A stretch of 8,833 nucleotides of DNA from JAAFHS01 sp031396505 (lineage in GTDB: Bacteria > Pseudomonadota > Alphaproteobacteria > Rhodobacterales > Rhodobacteraceae): NCBI GenBank assembly GCA_031396505.1, contig JANNKX010000030.1:1-8833 (forward strand). Reading direction: 5' to 3'. The translations under genes and the position numbers were made by a program. Of this stretch, positions 1 through 6,483 are shown in pieces. Under the pieces are notes generated by a model. That model made no database searches, was not told the origin of the DNA, and was given only the letters and a program-made list of their open reading frames with translations. Numbering within the stretch: the first letter of the stretch is position 1; each line of letters begins with the position of its first letter.

Positions 1-1
1 C

Positions 2-1033
2 TTCTATGATCCGGGCAACGACATCTCGTTTGATGGCGTGATGAACGGCGGCATGGGCGGCGAAGGCAATGACACCGGCATGGTGTTCGGCCAGTCCAAC
101 ACGCTGGAAGACAATGACCGTCTGGACAATGTCAGCCTGTCCAACGGCGGCATGTTCACGCAGAGCGGCAGTGCCTATGCGCAGGATGCAGAGGCCGGGC
201 CGGGCATTGATGCGGGTGGGTCTGCCAAGGGCGAAGGTGGTCATGCCTATGCCGATGGTGGCGACACGGGCAAGGCCTATGCCGATGGCGGGGATTCGTC
301 GTCGGGCGCGTTGAACCTTGGGTTGTCGGCAGCCGGGTCTGAAGGTGGCGCTGGTGGGTCGGGCGGCGATGCAGGTGCGATTGCGCTGGGTGTCGGGGTT
401 GGCCTTGGTGGCGGCGCAGACAGCGGCGATTCCGGTGATGGCGGCGATGGCGGCAACGGCACGGGCGGCGACGCTGGTGCTGGTGCTGGTGCCGGCGCTA
501 TCGGCATCGGACTTGGCCTGCTGGGCCTTGGTCTGGCTGATGCCGATGCCGATGCCGATGCTGACGCTGGCAACGGCAATGGCGGCGACGGTGACGATTC
601 GGGCGACACCGGCGACGGCGGTGACGGCTATGGTCTGGGTGCAGGCTATGCCGGTGCCGGAGCCAGCGGTGGCAAGGGCGGATCCGGGGGCGATTCCGGT
701 GCGGCCAGCCAGAACCAGGGCTATGCGGATGGCGGCTATTCCCACGGTGGGGATGCGTGGGCTGCCAGCGGTGCCGGTGGTGCCGGGGGCTATGCGGATG
801 CGGGTGTCGGCGTCTGGGGCGGCGACAGCGGCATGTGGGGATCGCAGAACGGTGGCGATGGCTTTGTCGAGGGCACGTCCTCGGCCGTCAATGACGCGGC
901 TGTTCTGACATCGGCGTTCAACCAGAATATCACGCTGGGTGCCAACATCCTTGGCAACACGGTTGATATGACGGTTGTCGGTGGCAGCCTGACCTCGACG
1001 CTGACCTCGGCTGGCGACGACATCGGGGTGTGA
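2..1033 (+). CDS. Gly/Ala/Asp-rich low-complexity protein, putative type I secretion substrate (5' partial)
   Basis: The frame is open from base 2, so the gene begins before the window; 343 residues are visible, ending at TGA 1031-1033. I recognise no named family. Visible residues 1-55 are mixed and contain the motif FGQSNTLEDND (bases 86-118). About residues 60-280 are extremely rich in Gly, Ala and Asp with Ser, including YADGG copies, an Ala-Gly run and an Asp-Ala run. The last 50 residues are more ordinary and hydrophobic, with an A-N-I...D-M-T-V-V-G-G segment resembling modules of the downstream gene. There is no Cys and only three Lys and one Arg, so the protein is strongly acidic. Those traits, plus the ABC/HlyD exporter genes two genes downstream, suggest a secreted structural, matrix or surface protein; this is inference. 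Asp-Gly clusters might bind calcium, but no canonical RTX nonapeptide array is present. An in-frame ATG at 41 exists, but no convincing ribosome site precedes it and the upstream codons have the same style. Confidence 0.8.
   Translation, partial: FYDPGNDISFDGVMNGGMGGEGNDTGMVFGQSNTLEDNDRLDNVSLSNGGMFTQSGSAYAQDAEAGPGIDAGGSAKGEGGHAYADGGDTGKAYADGGDSSSGALNLGLSAAGSEGGAGGSGGDAGAIALGVGVGLGGGADSGDSGDGGDGGNGTGGDAGAGAGAGAIGIGLGLLGLGLADADADADADAGNGNGGDGDDSGDTGDGGDGYGLGAGYAGAGASGGKGGSGGDSGAASQNQGYADGGYSHGGDAWAASGAGGAGGYADAGVGVWGGDSGMWGSQNGGDGFVEGTSSAVNDAAVLTSAFNQNITLGANILGNTVDMTVVGGSLTSTLTSAGDDIGV
245..288 (+). repeat. 30-bp-period direct repeat encoding AYADGGD
   Basis: A 14-base unit, gcctatgccgatgg, occurs at 245-258 and again at 275-288, giving A-Y-A-D-G-G-D twice ten residues apart. 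Looser relatives (GYADGG, GYADAG) recur at about 720-735 and 789-803, so a Tyr-containing unit punctuates the Gly-rich region. Regularly placed Tyr in a Gly-rich chain is a feature of some structural proteins; any such role here is inference. Confidence 0.7.
473..499 (+). repeat. Short Ala-Gly tandem tract
   Basis: Alternating GCT/GCC and GGT/GGC codons encode Ala-Gly four times plus a final Ala. The first six codons strictly repeat gctggt, so this is a 6-base tandem repeat likely to vary in copy number between strains while keeping the reading frame. Confidence 0.7.
539..568 (+). repeat. Asp-Ala hexanucleotide tandem repeat
   Basis: Five consecutive GAY-GCY units (gatgcc-like, period 6) encode (Asp-Ala)5, preceded by Leu-Ala and followed by Gly-Asn-Gly. 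As a multiple of three the repeat can change length without shifting the frame. It gives a local concentration of negative charge that could bind cations. Confidence 0.8.
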
Positions 1034-1042
1034 TACCCGACC

Positions 1043-1079
1043 CCGGCCCTGCGGTTTCAAACGGAACAGGCAGGGCCGG
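1043..1079 (+). terminator. GC-rich inverted repeat downstream of the Gly-rich gene
   Basis: Perfect 10-base arms ccggccctgc (1043-1052) and gcagggccgg (1070-1079) are separated by 17 bases, starting ten bases after the stop codon. No T-tract follows directly, so it is better read as a transcript 3'-end stabiliser, or as part of a tandem terminator with the next hairpin, than as a textbook intrinsic terminator. Confidence 0.45.
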
Positions 1080-1090
1080 AACAACAAGGA

Positions 1091-1127
1091 CAGCCCGCGC
1101 GGGGGCAACTTTCGCGGGCTGCCATTT
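1091..1127 (+). terminator. Candidate intrinsic terminator (hairpin plus short T-rich tail)
   Basis: Perfect 9-base arms cagcccgcg (1091-1099) and cgcgggctg (1113-1121) enclose a 13-base loop and are followed by ccatttcatt, a weak T-rich stretch. Together with the hairpin just upstream it would separate the Gly-rich gene's transcript from the downstream secretion genes, or let only part of the transcription through. The remaining bases up to the next ribosome site at 1173 show no convincing promoter. Confidence 0.5.
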
Positions 1128-1172
1128 CATTGGGCCACAAGGGGACGGCAATTGCGCCTGCCTTGGTTCACT

Positions 1173-1178
1173 GGAGGG
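1173..1178 (+). promoter_or_regulatory. Ribosome binding site that sets the start of the modular protein gene
   Basis: GGAGGG lies five bases before ATG 1184. The frame also extends upstream to a TTG at 1130, which sits beside the hairpin tail and has no such site, so ATG 1184 is preferred. Confidence 0.8.
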
Positions 1179-1183
1179 TTCCC

Positions 1184-3124
1184 ATGCAGATTGATATGAC
1201 GACACAAGAGATCTGGCATTTTATCGGATCGCTGCACCAGATCACCGAAGCGGCGCGCGGGCGCGCGCATTATGACGCCTATAAGGCGGCGCAGGCGGAA
1301 AAGGCCGAGGCCGATCTGGCCTTGCAGGACACGCCGTTCAAGGCGCCGCACAAGTTGGTCGATTTTCAGCCGGGCGTGCGGATCGAGGCGAACGGGGATG
1401 CCAGCGTTGCCCCCCCGATCACGGCGGGCGGGCCGCTGTATCCGGTGATACCGCCCACCGGCGAGATGCCACTTGCAGGGCCGGTCGCACCGATTGACGC
1501 GCCACCGGGGTTTGATCGCGGGCCGGGGGACGCGGGGTTTAACATCGTGCTGCCGCCGCCTGCATCAGTGGCCCTGATCTTTGCGCAATCGAATGCGCTG
1601 TCGGATCAGGATACGCAGGTGCAGCACGATTTTGGCATCACCTTTACGCCGTTTTCAAACTTTGACGCGCCGCTGGCAGCTTTGGTGGACAAGGCGCACA
1701 GCCTTGATCTGTTGGGCGATTATGATCATCCGGCAGATGTGGCGGCGATCAAGACGATTGCGTTTCAGATTGCCGATGACATGACGGGCGTTGTGGCGGG
1801 CGATGATGGAGCGGTGCTGGTCGGCGGCGATACGGCAGGCGTGCATGTGAACGGCGTGGCGTCGGATGCGATGCCGGTGCTGGCGGATCATCTGCCAGAT
1901 GTGCCCGAGCCCGTCAGCGTGCCACCGGGTTCAACCTGGGAAGTGCAGGTCACCGCCGAGGCGAGTGCGGACGCGGCCCATATCGCGATCACGGGGGGCA
2001 ATACCCTGAGCAATGAGGTCGTGCTGACGGTATCGTGGCTGGATGCGCCGGTGATGCTGGTGCAGGGCGATTGCATGGCGATCAGCGTGATCAGCCAGAT
2101 CAACGTGATGTCGGACTATCTGGATGCCAACTGCGGCGGTGCAGCACCAAGCGAGATGATCAACGCCGCATTGCATGGCATCACGGCAAGTGCGCTGGAG
2201 GAATTGGCCGCCGAAGGGGTGGGTCTGTTCCCGACATCATGGGTCATCACGACGCTGACGGCGGACCTGATCACCCTGAACTGGATGACGCAGGAAAACT
2301 TTGTCATCGACCATGATGTGTTAAGCCTGATGTGGTCTGGGGCATCCAGCTTTTTGCGGCTGGGTGACAATACAATCATCAACGTCGCCGATCTTCTGGA
2401 GCTGGGGCAGGGCTATGATCTGATCGTCATTGGCGGCGATATGATCAATGTCAGCATGATCCGTCAGATGAACGTGCTGCTGGATGCCGACTGGGTGGCA
2501 ACGGCGGGCGGTGCGGCAACAGTATCGGCAGGGGGCAACCTGCTGTGGAACGGTGCGCAGATCATGGGCACCGGGCAGGATGGCATGGTGACCATGGATC
2601 AGGCGCATGCCGATCTGGCGGATGCCGTGATGAACGGCACAACAGGGGCCATTCCGATGGCCCTGACAGACCCGGCGTTTGAAGGCAGCGACACGATCAA
2701 CGTGCTGTACATTACCGGCGATTACATGACGTTCAACCTGATTGAGCAGACCAATATACTGGGCGATGCAGATCAGGTCGCAGCCTTGGCAGCCGAGGCA
2801 ACCTATGCGGGCGGCGCGGATGTGACGGTAATTTCGGGATCAAACGCACTGGTCAATCTGGCAACGATCAACACGGTTGGCATCGACAGCGAAATCCACG
2901 TCGGCGGCGAGATTTATTCAGATGCGCTGATCTATCAGGCCAGTTTCATTGATGAAAACGCGGCTGACCCCTATGCGGCGCAAGGGCCTGCGACCCTGAC
3001 ATCAGAAGCGGTTCTGTTTCTGGCGGATGGGATGCTGACCGAAGACGCGGCGCCACCCGCCTATGTTGCGGATGCCGCATTGAACAGTGGACAGCTTGAC
3101 GGTGTGAACGCCGTTCTGGTGTGA
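1184..3124 (+). CDS. Modular acidic repeat protein, putative type I secretion substrate
   Basis: This is a 646-residue protein that I do not recognise by name. Residues 1-60 are helical-looking and carry most of the Lys/Arg; there is no signal peptide. From residue 100 on there are only five Lys/Arg, so the body is very acidic, as is usual for type I secretion cargo. The body has degenerate modules. Motif B (G-x-N-x-[LI]-x-N, first Asn at residues 273, 396, 452 and 554) is followed 22-23 residues later, in three cases, by motif A (G-[DE]-x4-x2-I-x-Q-x-N, acidic residue at 296, 419 and 576; one more at 513). F133-D143 (FAQSNALSDQD) repeats the latter half of motif A and nearly matches the upstream Gly-rich protein. 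The only two Cys, C297 and C317, could form a disulfide after export. The C-terminus is small and hydrophobic (NAVLV), compatible with an uncleaved type I secretion signal. The exporter gene follows after 25 bases. Being a secreted adhesin or matrix protein is inference; a scaffold for the Gly-rich protein is the main alternative. Confidence 0.85.
   Translation: MQIDMTTQEIWHFIGSLHQITEAARGRAHYDAYKAAQAEKAEADLALQDTPFKAPHKLVDFQPGVRIEANGDASVAPPITAGGPLYPVIPPTGEMPLAGPVAPIDAPPGFDRGPGDAGFNIVLPPPASVALIFAQSNALSDQDTQVQHDFGITFTPFSNFDAPLAALVDKAHSLDLLGDYDHPADVAAIKTIAFQIADDMTGVVAGDDGAVLVGGDTAGVHVNGVASDAMPVLADHLPDVPEPVSVPPGSTWEVQVTAEASADAAHIAITGGNTLSNEVVLTVSWLDAPVMLVQGDCMAISVISQINVMSDYLDANCGGAAPSEMINAALHGITASALEELAAEGVGLFPTSWVITTLTADLITLNWMTQENFVIDHDVLSLMWSGASSFLRLGDNTIINVADLLELGQGYDLIVIGGDMINVSMIRQMNVLLDADWVATAGGAATVSAGGNLLWNGAQIMGTGQDGMVTMDQAHADLADAVMNGTTGAIPMALTDPAFEGSDTINVLYITGDYMTFNLIEQTNILGDADQVAALAAEATYAGGADVTVISGSNALVNLATINTVGIDSEIHVGGEIYSDALIYQASFIDENAADPYAAQGPATLTSEAVLFLADGMLTEDAAPPAYVADAALNSGQLDGVNAVLV
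2000..2128 (+). repeat. Module copy 1 (motifs B and A) in the modular protein
   Basis: It encodes residues 273-315: motif B NTLSNEVVL, then motif A GDCMAISVISQINVMSD with Asp at 296. The A half aligns without gaps to the other copies at G, D, I, Q, N and final D. It carries Cys 297, and the second Cys of the protein (317) lies just after it. Confidence 0.6.
2369..2497 (+). repeat. Module copy 2 (motifs B and A) in the modular protein
   Basis: It encodes residues 396-438: motif B NTIINVADLL, then motif A GDMINVSMIRQMNVLLD with Asp at 419. The B-to-A distance is 23 residues, identical to copy 1, which argues for a true structural unit and not chance similarity. Confidence 0.6.
2708..2779 (+). 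repeat. Module copy 3 (motif A only) in the modular protein
   Basis: It encodes residues 509-532: GDYMTFNLIEQTNILGD with Asp at 513. The expected motif B about 23 residues earlier is replaced by a diverged GSDTINVLY-like stretch. A stand-alone motif B at Asn 452 (NLLWNGAQI) may be the displaced partner. Confidence 0.5.
2843..2962 (+). repeat. Module copy 4 (motif B plus degenerate motif A) in the modular protein
   Basis: It encodes residues 554-593: motif B NALVNLATI, then 22 residues later G-E-I-Y with I-x-Q retained, but Asn and the last Asp shifted or lost (GEIYSDALIYQASFIDE). It reads as a degenerate final copy before the C-terminal tail. Confidence 0.5.
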
Positions 3125-3135
3125 CACTGCGCCCG

Positions 3136-3143
3136 AAGGGGGA
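3136..3143 (+). promoter_or_regulatory. Ribosome binding site for the ABC exporter gene (GTG start)
   Basis: AAGGGGGA lies six bases before GTG 3150, in the 25-base gap after the modular protein's stop. It supports the non-ATG start, and no promoter fits in so short a gap, so the two genes are probably co-transcribed. Confidence 0.75.
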
Positions 3144-3149
3144 CGTATT

Positions 3150-5141
3150 GTGAAAGATGTGCCGGTCGAAAATGACGCGCTGCAGTTGCGGGCGGATCAG
3201 CGGGTGGATGGTGCATGGGGCCACAAGCCCCGCATCACGTTGGGGCATGACGTGCCCGAGGCGGAAATCACCGATTCACCACAGGCGCGGGCGCGTGATA
3301 ATGCCCCTGATGCCCCGCGCGAAGCACCTGCCCCACGCCCCGCCTCGCGTGACGAAGGGCCAGCGGTTCCGGCCAATGGCGCAGGCGGTGACGGGACCAA
3401 GCCCCCGCAATTTCACCGCCGGGTGGGGCCAACCGATTTTGGCCAAAGCCTTGCGGCGGGGATCTCGGCGGTGCGGCGCAATCTGCTGGCGGTGATGGTG
3501 TTCACGTTTGCCACGAACATTCTGATTCTGGCCATTCCGATCTATCTGTTCCAGATTTCCGACCGGGTGCTGACCAGCCGTTCGGTGGATACGCTGGTGA
3601 TGCTGACCGTGGTCATTCTGGGCGCGATCATCCTGTACGCGATCTTTGACGCGATGCGGCGGTTCATCCTGATGCGCACGGCGGTCGAGGTGGCGGTGCA
3701 ACTGGGCGCGCCGATCCTGAGTGCGGCGGCACGCGCATCGCTACACAGCAATGGGCGGGAATATCAGACCTTGGGTGATTTGCAGACGCTGCGGGCATTT
3801 TTGACGTCGGGCACGCTGATGTCATTTCTGGATGTGCCGTTTGCGCCGATTTTCATTCTGGGCGTGTTTCTGGTGCATCCTGATCTGGGGATGATCGTGA
3901 TTGTGACGGCGTTGATCCTGTTCGTTCTGGCGATGGTGAACCAGCGCCTGACGGCGCGGCATTTTTCCGAAGCGAACATGCATCAAAGCAGGGCGAACCT
4001 GCATCTGGACAGCATGTCGCGCAACAGCCAGATCATCAATGCGTTGGCGATGATCCCGGAGGCGGTGCGCATCTGGGGCAAGGACACGGCGGGATCGTTG
4101 AAATCGCAAGTGCTGGCGCAGGACCGTAACATCGTGACGGCCAGCATTTCGCGCGGGGTGCGGTTGCTCACGCAGGTGGTGATCCTTGGGTGGGGGGCGC
4201 ATCTGGCGATTGAGGGCGAGATTACGGGCGGCATGGTGATCATGTCGTCAATCATCGCGGGCCGCGCGCTGGCGCCGATTGAAGGCGCGATTGAGGGGTG
4301 GAACAGTTTTGCGATGGCGCAATCGGCGTATGGGCGGATATCGACGCTGCTGCGCAATTCGCCGTTGAACATGGAACGCCTGCGCCTGCCGCGCCCCGAA
4401 GGCCGACTGGACGTGGAACGGCTGCTGTATGTCCCGTTCGGGACGAAAACGGTGGTGTTGAACGGGATCAGTTTCAGCCTGCAACCGGGCGAATCGCTGG
4501 CGGTGATTGGCAACAGCGGGGCAGGCAAGACAACGCTGGGCAAGATGCTGGTGGGGTCTTTGATGCCGACATCGGGGTCGGTCAGGCTGGATCTGATGGA
4601 TTTGCGCAACTGGGATCAGCGGCAGTTTGGCGAAAACGTCGGCTATCTGCCGCAGGATGTGCAGTTGTTTCCGGGCAGCATCAAGGAAAACATCGCGCGG
4701 ATGCGCAGTGATGCATCGGATGCGCAGATCTTCGAGGCGGCGCGTCTGGCGGATGTGCATGACATGATCGCAAACCTGCCGCATGGCTATGAAACCATCG
4801 TGGCGGCAGATGGGGCACCGCTGTCGGGGGGGCAAAAGCAACGCATCGCCCTGGCGCGGGCATTCTTTGGCGCGCCACGGTTTCTGGTGCTGGACGAGCC
4901 GAATTCGAATCTGGATACGGGGGGCGATCTGGCGCTGGCGCGGGCGGTGGAACGGGCGAAGGCAAGCAAGATCACCGTCGTGGTGATCACGCAAAAACCA
5001 AGCCTGTTGCAGCATGTGGACAAGATCATGCTGCTGGCGGAAGGGTCGGTCGCGTTGTTCGGCACAAGGGTGCAGGTGTTGCAGGCGCTGGAGGAACGGC
5101 GCAAATCGGGCCGCCTACCGGGCAACGGAAAAGGGGTCTGA
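3150..5141 (+). CDS. Type I secretion system permease/ATPase, PrtD family ABC exporter
   Basis: This 663-residue inner-membrane half-transporter would, as a dimer, power one-step export of unfolded substrates through a HlyD adaptor and a TolC-like pore. Residues 1-95 are a Pro/Ala/Arg-rich, probably disordered extension; PrtD proteins are usually about 570-590 residues, so this is extra. The membrane domain (about 110-400) starts with a hydrophobic segment near 112-135 and has further ones following. The nucleotide-binding domain shows Walker A GNSGAGKTT (454-462, K460), Q-loop Q502, signature LSGGQ (558-562), and Walker B LVLDE with D582 and catalytic E583, then the D-loop NSNLD. The H-loop is odd: where T-H-R/K is expected the sequence is ITQKPSLL, with Gln 615 in place of the switch His. 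There is no N-terminal C39 peptidase domain, so it is not a bacteriocin processing exporter. The start is GTG with a good ribosome site. The stop is one base from the next ATG, so it is coupled to the HlyD gene. Confidence 0.95.
   Translation: MKDVPVENDALQLRADQRVDGAWGHKPRITLGHDVPEAEITDSPQARARDNAPDAPREAPAPRPASRDEGPAVPANGAGGDGTKPPQFHRRVGPTDFGQSLAAGISAVRRNLLAVMVFTFATNILILAIPIYLFQISDRVLTSRSVDTLVMLTVVILGAIILYAIFDAMRRFILMRTAVEVAVQLGAPILSAAARASLHSNGREYQTLGDLQTLRAFLTSGTLMSFLDVPFAPIFILGVFLVHPDLGMIVIVTALILFVLAMVNQRLTARHFSEANMHQSRANLHLDSMSRNSQIINALAMIPEAVRIWGKDTAGSLKSQVLAQDRNIVTASISRGVRLLTQVVILGWGAHLAIEGEITGGMVIMSSIIAGRALAPIEGAIEGWNSFAMAQSAYGRISTLLRNSPLNMERLRLPRPEGRLDVERLLYVPFGTKTVVLNGISFSLQPGESLAVIGNSGAGKTTLGKMLVGSLMPTSGSVRLDLMDLRNWDQRQFGENVGYLPQDVQLFPGSIKENIARMRSDASDAQIFEAARLADVHDMIANLPHGYETIVAADGAPLSGGQKQRIALARAFFGAPRFLVLDEPNSNLDTGGDLALARAVERAKASKITVVVITQKPSLLQHVDKIMLLAEGSVALFGTRVQVLQALEERRKSGRLPGNGKGV
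5127..5136 (+). promoter_or_regulatory. Ribosome binding site for the HlyD-family gene, inside the ABC gene's end
   Basis: GGAAAAGGGG, located within the last codons of the ABC gene, ends six bases before ATG 5143. The frame is open further upstream (to 5014), but that extension is Cys/Arg-rich overlap sequence with no family resemblance, so ATG 5143 is the start. Confidence 0.75.
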
Positions 5142-5142
5142 C

Positions 5143-6483
5143 ATGACGCTGCCGGTGATTTATCAGGAACTGGAATGGTATGCGGGCGTGCCGCGGTCGG
5201 TGCGGTGGCACAAGATCATCGGGATCCTGCTGTTGGTGGGGGCGTTTGGCGGCTTTGGCTTTTGGGCGACGACCGCACCGCTGGCGGCAGGGCTGATTTC
5301 GCAGGGGTCGTTCGTGGCGACGGGCAACAACCAGATCGTGCAGCATCTGGAAGGCGGGATCATCGCGGAAATTCTGGTGCGCGAGGGTGATCATGTGGTG
5401 ACGGGCCAGCCCCTGATGCGGTTGGACCAGACAGCGGCCTATGCGCGCGAAGAGGAGTTGTTCCTGCGCCGCGCGCGGCTGGAAGGGATCACGGCGCGGT
5501 TGCAGGCGATGGCGGACGGGCTGACATATATGCCGCTGCCGGCATTTCTGGCGGACAACGCACACCGGCCCGAGGTGGCCGATATCATCGCAAGTCAGCG
5601 TCATGCCTTTGATGTGGCGCAACAAAAACTGGCAATCGATATCACTGTTCTGGAAAACAACGCGGCGGCGCTGCAGTTCCGGCTGGAAGGCTACACAGCA
5701 CAGGCGGCGTCTTCGGCGGATACGGTGGCGATCATCATCGAAGAGCTGACAGACAAATCGACGTTGCTGGACGAAGGATTGGTGCGGGCGGACGCGGTCA
5801 ACGCGCTGCGCCGTGGGCAGGCCGAGGCGACGGGCCAACTGGCACGCCTGCAATCGCAGATCAGCGAGACGCAACTGATGTTCGACAAAAGCGTGGATCA
5901 GGTGGAACAGGTGCGCAGCGCCTATCTGAACGAGGCACTGGAGGAATTGCAGCTGATGCAGGCGGAACTGGATTCGGTGCGCGAACAGCACAATTCGGCG
6001 CGCAGTATCAGCGTGCGGTCCGAAATCGTGGCCCCGGTCGATGGCGTGGTGGTGCAGTTGAAATACAACACGCCCGGAGGCGTGATCGAACCGGGCAAGC
6101 CGATTGCGGAAATCCTGCCGCTGGACGCCGAACTGATCGTGGAAACGATGGTCAACCGTTCGGATATTGACAGCATCGCGGTGGGGCAAGAGGCGATTAT
6201 CCGGCTGGTGGCCTTGAACCAGCGCACAACGCCGGTGTTGCAGGGGCGGGTGTTCTATATCTCGGCCGATGCGGTGCGCGACGGGACGGCCACGCAAACG
6301 CCGCGCGATGTCTATGTCGCGCGTATCGCGCTGCCACCCGAGGAAATCGCGCGCGTGCCGGGGTTTCAGCCCTTGCCGGGAATGCCTGCGGAAATCATCA
6401 TTTCCACCAACGAACGCACCTTCCTGCAATACGTGGTCAAACCGATCGTGGATTCGATGGCGCGGGCCTTTCGCGAACAGTAG
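5143..6483 (+). CDS. HlyD/PrtE-family type I secretion periplasmic adaptor (membrane fusion protein)
   Basis: This 446-residue protein, close to the usual PrtE/HlyD size, bridges the ABC exporter and the outer-membrane channel. Residues 1-24 are cytoplasmic, and one membrane anchor spans about 25-45 (IIGILLLVGAFGGFGFW onward). The first half of the split lipoyl/biotinyl-like domain is at about 58-95 (V-Q-H-L-E-G-G-I-I...REGDHV...L-M-R-L-D). A long coiled-coil hairpin rich in Glu/Gln/Leu runs from about 97 to 290. The second lipoyl half has APVDG at 297-301, followed by the beta-barrel region with the family pattern V-x-x-x-D-I-D-x-I-x-x-G-Q. It ends in a conserved-looking LPGMPAEIIISTNERTFLQY stretch and a hydrophobic C-terminal segment. 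Translational coupling to the ABC gene by a one-base gap fits equal production of the pair. No outer-membrane factor gene is in the window, so a TolC homologue elsewhere must complete the machine. Confidence 0.95.
   Translation: MTLPVIYQELEWYAGVPRSVRWHKIIGILLLVGAFGGFGFWATTAPLAAGLISQGSFVATGNNQIVQHLEGGIIAEILVREGDHVVTGQPLMRLDQTAAYAREEELFLRRARLEGITARLQAMADGLTYMPLPAFLADNAHRPEVADIIASQRHAFDVAQQKLAIDITVLENNAAALQFRLEGYTAQAASSADTVAIIIEELTDKSTLLDEGLVRADAVNALRRGQAEATGQLARLQSQISETQLMFDKSVDQVEQVRSAYLNEALEELQLMQAELDSVREQHNSARSISVRSEIVAPVDGVVVQLKYNTPGGVIEPGKPIAEILPLDAELIVETMVNRSDIDSIAVGQEAIIRLVALNQRTTPVLQGRVFYISADAVRDGTATQTPRDVYVARIALPPEEIARVPGFQPLPGMPAEIIISTNERTFLQYVVKPIVDSMARAFREQ

Larger units (their letters stand above)
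182..840 (+). repeat. Silk-like Gly/Ala/Asp low-complexity region
   Basis: This coding stretch is built almost entirely from GGN/GCN/GAY codons, giving short Gly-Gly-Asp, Gly-Ala and Ala-Asp units without a fixed period. Glycine is the commonest residue, and hydrophobic residues come mainly from one short island of alternating Gly with Ile/Leu (about bases 497-540). Such sequence is expected to be disordered or to form extended fibrous or glycine-rich structures, and it is prone to length change by slippage. Confidence 0.85.

Noticed and set aside
277..609. A Pro/Ser/Ala-rich minus-strand frame in the Gly-rich region
   Set aside because: It is simply the complement of GGN/GCN/GAY codons; the plus frame is open to the window edge and ends naturally.
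182..840. RTX (calcium-binding nonapeptide) repeats
   Set aside because: Gly and Asp are abundant, but the regular G-G-x-G-x-D-x-U-x period with a hydrophobic residue every nine positions is not present.
1130..1183. Upstream TTG start for the modular protein
   Set aside because: It overlaps the hairpin tail and lacks a ribosome site, whereas ATG 1184 has GGAGGG at ideal spacing.
4248..5015. A 255-codon minus-strand open frame opposite the ABC nucleotide-binding domain
   Set aside because: It has shadow composition (Arg/His/Gln-rich), no domain, and lies fully inside the well-supported ABC gene.
3150..5141. C39 peptidase bacteriocin exporter
   Set aside because: The N-terminal part is disordered Pro/Ala-rich sequence without the C39 Cys and His motifs, and the domain order matches PrtD.
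5014..5142. N-terminal extension of the HlyD protein overlapping the ABC gene
   Set aside because: The extension is Cys/Arg-rich out-of-frame ABC sequence. ATG 5143 gives the expected family N-terminus and has a ribosome site.
5026..6429. A 467-codon open frame on the minus strand opposite the HlyD gene
   Set aside because: It is Arg/His/Gln-rich with no recognisable domains and mirrors a clear HlyD coding sequence. Long antisense frames are common in GC-rich DNA with strong third-position bias.
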